A stretch of 64,000 nucleotides of DNA from Arthrinium phaeospermum. Lineage: Eukaryota > Ascomycota > Sordariomycetes > Amphisphaeriales > Apiosporaceae. How positions within the stretch are numbered: position 1 is the stretch's first letter; the number at the start of each line of letters is the position of its first letter. Both the position numbers and the translations under genes were made by a program. Of the stretch, positions 57,494-64,000 are shown piece by piece. The DNA is taken from assembly GCA_006503535.1 (NCBI GenBank), contig QYRS01000002.1:2542001-2606000 (forward strand), in the 5' to 3' direction. The notes under the pieces are model-generated. The model ran no database searches. It was not told the DNA's origin and worked only from the letters and a program-made list of their open reading frames with translations.

Positions 57494-57837
57494 AAAACAG
57501 GATGAGAGGCCCCACAGCAGAATCGAATAGACCGGTCGGACAAAGGAACTTCGGATTAAGAAAGGGCACAGAGCCAATAGACATTGTCATGCATCACCTT
57601 GGAAGTGGTCATAGCGGGCGAGAATAGTGATGGTTGTTAGCTTCATATTGTCACCCTATCACACCCCAGACCTGGTGCCTGGTGCCTGGAGCCTACTGCC
57701 CACCTTACAGGCTCGAAGGCCACTCGCTCGGTGCATCCCACGCATCTCGCCCTGCCACTGTTCCAATGCCGACCGCTCTTCTCTGCCCACGGATGCTGAT
57801 AACTACATGCCATCTATTATTCGCACGTCGTCGCTCA
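57494..57837. other. Convergent 3' spacer
   Basis: 344 bp between the phosphatase gene and the bZIP-like regulator, both ending here. It contains a GGTGCCTGGTGCCTGG tandem at about 57676-57692. No gene is seen. Confidence 0.6.
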
Positions 57838-59666
57838 CTACTTGCCAGCTGCGGCCTGACTAGGCCGCAGCGACTGTGTCCACACCTTCCACGCGCCCTC
57901 GTCGCAGGCACCATCTAGCCAGACAAAACTCTTCAGCAACGCCTTGGCCGCGTCCCACGTCGTAAGGCCTAGCTCACCCCGGAGTCTCCTGGACTGGTCA
58001 AGGAAGAACATGTACGACTGCTTGGCACTTTCGTTCCCCTCGCTGGCGGCGGACACCTCGGCCGCCCCCGTCGCGATCGCGCCCAGCATTGCGGCCCAGA
58101 ACAAGAAACGACGGTTCGGGATGTTGTTGCTGTTGCGCATGGCGCGCCCGAGGCCAGCTGCCGCATTGGCGAGCGGCCCGGCGCGCGGAAGCGGGAACGT
58201 CACGCCCAAGGTGAAAACGAGGGTGGCTGCCTGACAGATATTCTCGGCGTTGTCTCCACTACCGCTGCCGCTGCCGTCCCGCCGTAGGCTCATCAGCCGA
58301 TGCTGCACGATGTTCTGGTACGGGACTACCATGCCCGTCGAGCCCGTGTCGCCCAGCTTCTTGACCCGGATGGTGTACTCCTCGATCTCCTGGCAGCATA
58401 TCCGCAGGTCCAGGAGCAGCTCTTTGAAGTCATTATCTACGGGGAAAGCGGCGACCTCGGCCAGGGGCAGTCGTATTTGCGGGAGCCAGTTTTGAACGAC
58501 ATGTTGAAACGGTTTGCAGAGACCGATCTGTAAGTTCGTTAGCCTGGAATGGCTCAAGTCAGCAAAAAGGTAGGTGCATGTGAGTACACACTGTAGGCGC
58601 CTTCCCGGTGACGGCCGCATTCATATTGTCTGCCAGTGTGAACGACTCCGATCCGCCGTGGAGGTCGACGGTTTCAATGCCGCCGCGCATATTCAAGCAG
58701 TACAGAAACGCCGCCCAGCTCTCCTCGGCGAACTCGTAGTGGGCCAGGTTCTCATGCACGCCCAGGTGATCGATGCCGATATCGCGAAAAAGGCCTCTTA
58801 GCGGCCCCGCGTGCGGGCAGCAGTTCGCGGGTCGCCAGCTGAGCGCCATCATGCCGATGAGGGTGGCGTCGGACACCGGACCAGGCTGCTGCAGGCTGTC
58901 GCGTACCAGGCGTATCAGCCGCATCGCCGACTTGCACTTGGTCTCTTCCAGCGCGGGCGAGTACTGCCGGCGTAGCGACCACTCCGCCAGGCTGCTTATG
59001 GTTACCTCCAGGACGATTGGTTCCATCATGTTGAGCTGGAACGCCAGGCTCGTCATCCTTTCGTTGCTTGGGAAGTACCTCTCGGACATGATGGGGAATA
59101 TTTGCTGGGCAGCTGGGGAGCAGAGCAATCATGTGAGTATCTTGTTGTGGCAGGGATGTATACATGCAACTTACCCATATAGAACATCTGCCTGTTGCTC
59201 TCATCCTCCAGGAGGGGAGGCATAGACCGGAGTGTATCCAGCGACGGTGCTGGGCCTAGATGTAAGTCGGCAAGACCTGAAGCAGCACATGTTTCCCCTT
59301 GCGAGTGACGTCCACAGACACAGCTCTGTTTCTCGCTTGGTGCAACCTGCCTAGTCGACTTCCGTGCAGACTCAGGGGGAGAGCCGCTGCTGTGTTTGTT
59401 CGTAGCGGGTCGGCGAGCAGAAGCAGCCTTTCGATGTCCTCGTACAATGTCAGTGAAGGATTCCTACTCAAGCCGTGGTATTCCTTTCGAGGATGGTGAG
59501 GTGGGCGGGTGTTCATACTGCAGGCTCTCTGGTTTAATCTATTCTGGATTTTGCGCCGTAGGTGCGAGGACGAAAGCCCGCTCCAGTCATCGGCACTGTC
59601 TTTGGCGAAGTGGGCTCCAGGCCGGCGCTGAAGGGTCAGCGTGCCACAAGCTTGGTTGGACGCCAT
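57838..59666 (-). CDS. bZIP-like transcription regulator with fungal C-terminal domain
   Basis: Exons 59666-59519, 59438-59175, 59112-58592 and 58527-57838 give 540 residues. Exon 1 ends in a bZIP-type basic region (DWSGLSSSHLRRKIQNRLNQRAC), completed across the intron by RHRKAA. The NRLNQRACRHR core fits the N-x-x-x-(Q)R-A/x-R signature of fungal bZIP-like proteins. A leucine zipper is not obvious; a Ser/Thr/Arg-rich linker with several Cys follows. Next come an AAQQIFPIMSERYFP helical segment and a C-terminal helical domain like those of fungal-specific regulators (LIRLVRDSLQQPG, MMALSWRPANC, WAAFLYCLNMRGG). Only one acceptor (59440-59439) restores the frame. Nuclear DNA binding is inferred from the basic region. 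The left half is easily lost if the first intron is misplaced. Confidence 0.82.
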
Positions 59667-62103
59667 CGATAAATAGATGATTGTGCCGGGTGGTGTGTTA
59701 GTAGAGGGTTTGTTGAAAGTACGGGGGTTGGCTGGACAGCCGGGTGCCAAGAAATCTACCGAGTAGCTGCAGATGGAAACGCAGGCAGGTGGATGACAGG
59801 ATTCCGGCTTGGGATATCTTATACGTGATACATGTTGCCATGCTGCTCTGGCCCCTGTTTCGTCACTGACTCATCTTGGTAGTTGGTGCTCTGACAACTA
59901 CTCTCCTGGATGTTGCCCTTCAATGGATGCCAATAATTATATGTACATACAACACCCAATACTCAGGTTCTTTGCAAGATTCTATTCGTCCAGCTAGGAT
60001 GGCGCAGATAGGCGAGTTGTTCGCCAACTGACCGCCCTGGGAGATGACTAGAATCCCCCGGGGTCTGCAAGCATTGTCTGCAGCGCCAGGGGTTGACTTC
60101 GGGATTTGCTGGAGTTAAGGTATTAAAATCCCTTTTCGTTTGCCTCCAATCCGGGGTATTATCTAACTCTGGCCAATAACCGGTCGATAACTAGTCGCAG
60201 GAGATTATACCCAACATCCCTCTTCGCTTATTCCCGGGCGGACAACGGAGACCAGCGAAGGGCGCAAAGGCGGATATTGCGTCCCGTTGCATTGTCACCG
60301 CGGTCGGAGCTTCCCAAAAGAAGCAAGCCTCCCTTTTTCTGCAGATGATAAGCACTAGACTAAGTAGGCAGACAGGCGAAATGCAGGTTGCTTACAGATA
60401 GCTGGGGCCCTGCACCCAGTAAGAAGACGGGGAGAACCACCTTCTAGAAGCCTGGTCGAAGGTGGTCGCTGGCGAGGGAAGAAACATATTATTTCTTTTC
60501 TTTCTTCTGTGACGTAAAGATCCCTGGGACGCATCACCCGCTGCCCGTCGCCCGCTCGTGCATCCGCGCCGATGTTTCTGGTTGGCTGCCTAGCCGAAAG
60601 TTCCGATCAGGTAAGCACCTGGTCTGCTTTATAATAACGACATAATTATGAGGCATACTTTGCGAGCTGGAAGCGCCCAAGATGCAATGAAATATAAGGG
60701 AGATAAGACTACATATCAGTGAGATCTACACGTCATCTGTTTATAGGACTTTTAATCCAGGCCCACGGTCATTCGTCAAATCAGGGGACACACTATCATT
60801 CTGCGACAAAGTGCCTGAAACTATTTCTTCAGAGAATCCAGTGCTCAATCATAGTCCCGTAGGTGAAGGATAGGGCCACATCCATCACACAGCCGCTGCT
60901 ATGCTCAAAAACTGTTATTTAGTGATGGCACCCCCCTTTTTCACCATTGCTGGATACCAGCTCAGAAACTATGGACTTCTCATTTTGGTCCTCCAGTCTG
61001 CCGAGTACTGTTCTTGTCGAAGTTTCCTCTGTCATCATCTGATAGCCACTGGGGTTCAATTTTGTAGGACACCATATCAATGGTTTTGCCCCGTCTGGTT
61101 CGTATCAGCACATCAGTCCAGACTTAGGTTATCAGTTGTCGATCTATATCAAGAGTAGATAGTGGCAGTCAACGTGAGTGCCGTGGCTAATTATAGAGTA
61201 CCTATTACTAACATTAAGTAAGCATTCCGTTCCTATTATAACCCGTATCCAGCAGTCTGACAAGCCCCGGTAGTTGGGAAACTAGTCCAAATGTACACAA
61301 GATGGGTTGCATAGCAGCAGACCCCTGTCATACCAACCAGTAATACTAACCAATGCCATGGTAAGCTGGGGTCTCCGGGCACCGCGGAAAATCCGCGTAT
61401 GGAGGCCGCTGCATCAAGGTTCTGACTGGTATCGCACCCTGTGAGTAAGCAAATGTCTGACTGCTTTGATTGATTGCGGCTGCTATTTTAGCGAGCCTCT
61501 CCAGGTGATGCGGAGTGCCTTGGCAAGGTGTTTGTATACCTCAAAAACTAAACCCATGCCGATCTCATGCATATAGGTTCCAAGCTCTTACCCCTTTCCA
61601 TAGCACTCGACCTGGAATGCTGTCCGGGAATAACCATCGACAGTTTCATTAGGCTCACTTCCCAGATGCAACGTAGCCCGAGCTGACCACTATAAGTGTG
61701 CTTGGGCCACTTCTCACCACCTATTTCGGAAGAGGCATGCTTCGCCTCAAGTGGACACGCGGCCGGACGGATACGCCGGCTCGGTCTCCATTGGCGATGC
61801 CTAGGGTGTTCTTTGGGACACAGTGGTATTAGAGCATCGAGGGGATGTGGTGGTACGGGTATCACTGAGCTTTTCGAGTATCGCTCGGGACTTTCAACAG
61901 GGATTGATAGTTGGACATCGCCTAGTTGAAGTAGATGTAAATCCATTTTACCGACTGAGGTAAAAAACTTCAATTTAATGTAAAGGATTGAAGATTGGAA
62001 GCTTTGTAGCATTCTAAACGCTAACATATACCCAATGCGTTGCCTGAAAATGCGCGAGAAGAAGATGAAAACAGTAAATGGACCCATCCCAATTCAGTAC
62101 GCT
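59667..62103. other. Long spacer; one 179-codon orphan frame
   Basis: About 2.4 kb between the bZIP-like gene's promoter and the RBR ligase 3' end. The minus frame 61548-62087 (179 codons) is the longest. It has hydrophobic, Pro/His/Arg-rich sequence of no recognisable family and overlaps a 77-codon plus frame. I regard it as unproven. The remainder is A+T-rich (about 60600-61250) with no repeat I can define. Confidence 0.45.
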
Positions 62104-63864
62104 CTAATCTCCAGCAGCCTGCCCATCTTGCTCGTTCACCGTGAGGCGCCGCAGCCCCCGCTGCAGCGTGTTGCCCATGACCTGGGTCGGCAGCAGCGCC
62201 CCCTCGCCGCGGAAGTAGCAGCCCTCGCGGTGGCCTTCGGGCCGGAACTCGACCTCGTTGCCCTGGCCGCCCTCGGCCGGGACGACGACCTGGATTTCGC
62301 GCCAGTCGGCCAGGCACTCCCAGCAGAACTCGAACTGACAGCGGGAGCAGGTCATGTGGAAGCAGCCCTCGCCCTTGGCGACCTGGACGCCGCAGCCCTG
62401 GCCGGGGCACGCCTTGGTGTTCTGCGCGAGCCACCGCCGCGTGCGCCGGTAGTGGGGGTCGCCGTGCTCGCGCTGGGCGGCCGCCTCGGCGCAGCGGAGG
62501 CCCTTGTGCCAGGGGGTCTGGCACGTGAAGCACATGTGGAAGCCGCACTCGATGCACATGATGTTGTTGGGGTCTTTGGAAGGCAGGAGCAGTTCGGTCG
62601 GCCCCTCTGCCGCCACGTCGGGTCCGTCGTACAGCCCGCCCCCGTCACACCCGTCGCGGAGGCAGCCGCGGAAGTTGGGTAGGTCGCGCACCGAGTTGAT
62701 GGTGGCGTAGCGGTCGTAGGTGGCGAACACGTCGGGTGTCGCGAGGCACCGGATCTCGTCGTGGGTGTATCGGTGGTGGCAGTCCGGCGTGGCGCAGATG
62801 ATGTTGTCTACGACGCCATGCCCGCGGGACTGGATCTGTGTCGATATGAAGGTGGAGAGACACTCGCGACATATGTCGAAATCGTGCCCGCACTCTGGGA
62901 GGATATCTTTGGTTGGGAAAGACAAGATGCGCCATGTCCATTCGCCCTCGTACCCTTTAATGACTCGTCTCCACTTTTGCTCACCACCAGTCTCGAACTC
63001 CGAGTACGTCTCATCACACACGATACACGTACGCGAATCTTGCCGCCGCAGTAGGTGTTTGAAGATGGGGATGCTCATAGCAGCCTTTCCGTCCGCCGTG
63101 TTGATTGGCAGTAACTCAACCTCGATTTGCCCCAAGATTCGCGGCGGCGCACCATCCAGGAGGGATGACATGCGCCCGTACCGAACAAGTCGGTCATGCA
63201 GGGCTTTGCTTCGACGAAGTTGGGCCTTTTCCGGTAGAGGTGCTAGAGTCTGAAGGGCCGCACGCAATTGATTCGCGCGTTCGAAGCGCCTTACATGGGC
63301 GATGGCATCCGGGACACTAAGCGCCTCAAGGATCCCGAGGACATCGAGGTTGCGATCCAGCGGTAGACTTTTCCCGCAAACGGGTACAGGGCACTTAATC
63401 CAAGACGAGTTGCCTAATTGGAACCAATATTGAGAGCTGATGCCGGTGATGATGGCGGTCGTAAGACATGTCTTACAGACATATCTCCGACAGCAAGTCG
63501 AAACGCCCCAGATAGGATCGAAATCTTCAAAGGCCGAAGCGGTGACCCCTGGAAGCTGAGTGAGCATCTCGGACAGATATGCACTGCGGCTGGATGGCTG
63601 GGCCCCTTTGAACTTGGGAAGATGACAGACAGCACAGAGGGCAATAGGCTGCTTGAAGTTTCGCCCCGACAACTGCATTCCATTCATAAGGCGGCTGAAC
63701 TCTTGGATCTGCCGTGGCGTCAATGGACTGTCAAGAGTAACCTGCGCTTGCTGTCTGTTTGTGTTGGGGTTCGTCATGGCGCTAGTGACAGTTTGTGGTG
63801 ATAGCAGTTGTCTCATAATCAGCTCGCGCAGAGTCGTCGGCACGGGGGTGGTGTCGTCCGCCAT
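62104..63864 (-). CDS. RBR-type E3 ubiquitin ligase (RING-IBR-RING) with extra N-terminal Cys-rich module
   Basis: One long exon; from ATG 63864 it gives 586 residues. The frame stays open to the right edge without another ATG, so an upstream start outside the window cannot be excluded; the context GGCCATGGCG is good. After an N-terminal Cys-rich region (about 77-163: CAVCHLPKF, CCRRYVCKTC, CPVPVCG) comes RING1 (about 280-365: CIVCDETY, CGHDFDICREC, ICATPDCHHRYTHDEI). The in-between IBR spans about 408-458, and RING2 about 486-514 has CPGQGCGVQV and EGCFHMTCSRC. The RING2 Cys in GEGCFHMTC (C501) is the expected catalytic thioester residue. RBR ligases pass ubiquitin from E2 via this Cys. A closer match to any named yeast enzyme cannot be made; Ariadne-like fungal members are the best guess. 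Confidence 0.9.
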   Translation of the reverse strand: MADDTTPVPTTLRELIMRQLLSPQTVTSAMTNPNTNRQQAQVTLDSPLTPRQIQEFSRLMNGMQLSGRNFKQPIALCAVCHLPKFKGAQPSSRSAYLSEMLTQLPGVTASAFEDFDPIWGVSTCCRRYVCKTCLTTAIITGISSQYWFQLGNSSWIKCPVPVCGKSLPLDRNLDVLGILEALSVPDAIAHVRRFERANQLRAALQTLAPLPEKAQLRRSKALHDRLVRYGRMSSLLDGAPPRILGQIEVELLPINTADGKAAMSIPIFKHLLRRQDSRTCIVCDETYSEFETGGEQKWRRVIKGYEGEWTWRILSFPTKDILPECGHDFDICRECLSTFISTQIQSRGHGVVDNIICATPDCHHRYTHDEIRCLATPDVFATYDRYATINSVRDLPNFRGCLRDGCDGGGLYDGPDVAAEGPTELLLPSKDPNNIMCIECGFHMCFTCQTPWHKGLRCAEAAAQREHGDPHYRRTRRWLAQNTKACPGQGCGVQVAKGEGCFHMTCSRCQFEFCWECLADWREIQVVVPAEGGQGNEVEFRPEGHREGCYFRGEGALLPTQVMGNTLQRGLRRLTVNEQDGQAAGD

Positions 63865-64000
63865 GGCCTTTAACCTGGATCTAGGTCTCCTTCCGGCCCT
63901 ACTGCCAGTTGTGCTGCGTGACTGGTGCCTGCGGGTGCCTGGTTCTGCCAATTCAAGAGAGCGCGCAGTGTGGTCGGTGGTTTGGTTTCTCAGGTCTTCT

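Overview
This window is nuclear DNA of a filamentous ascomycete (Pezizomycotina), most likely a Sordariomycete. The evidence is many short introns (about 48-210 nt, GT..AG, GTAAGT or GTATGT donors), GC-rich coding exons between less GC-rich spacers, and families typical of these fungi: a Zn2Cys6 regulator, a Dal5-type permease, a PTH11/rhodopsin-like membrane protein, a NACHT receptor, a GT90 glycosyltransferase and a CVNH protein. Families were recognised by eye and exon junctions were joined by hand. Most joins are confirmed by phase and by continuity of conserved motifs, but no alignment or transcript was available.

Layout. 1-5.1 kb: 3' part of a CLC chloride channel, a TMEM42-like transporter (-), a spacer holding a probably broken membrane-protein gene, and TFIIA gamma (-). 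6.2-9 kb: an LSH/DDM1/IRC5-type chromatin remodeller (+). 9.6-14.1 kb: a lysine-repeat multi-span membrane protein (+), GINS subunit PSF2 (-) and a xylose-reductase-type aldo-keto reductase (-). 15.1-25 kb: a Dal5-like MFS permease (+), a Zn2Cys6 factor (-), a QDR-like MFS exporter (-) and a GPI-anchored Ser/Thr-rich wall protein (-). 27.5-33.7 kb is a housekeeping block: SNARE BOS1 (+), thiamine pyrophosphokinase (-), MIA40 (+), nucleoporin SEH1 (-).

34.1-43.1 kb: a fungal nicotianamine synthase (-), a NACHT-type NLR (-), a small mitochondrial-type protein (-) and a GT90 enzyme (-). 45.7-49.6 kb: a metacaspase (-) and a WW-domain protein (+) diverging from one promoter, both with Gly/Tyr/Pro/Gln-rich segments. 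50.3-59.7 kb: a secreted CVNH protein (-), a rhodopsin-like membrane protein (-), an inositol-monophosphatase/bisphosphate-nucleotidase family enzyme (+) and a bZIP-like regulator (-). 62.1-64 kb: an RBR E3 ubiquitin ligase (-) whose frame is open to the right edge.

Most genes are unrelated neighbours, as usual in fungal chromosomes. Functional groupings I would defend only as hypotheses are the Dal5-like permease with its convergent Zn2Cys6 regulator, and the metacaspase/WW pair. I see no biosynthetic cluster, rRNA, tRNA, CRISPR array or intact transposon. Long spacers (19.4-21.5, 25.0-27.5, 43.1-45.7, 51.2-52.9, 54.4-56.4, 59.7-62.1 kb) have no convincing gene.
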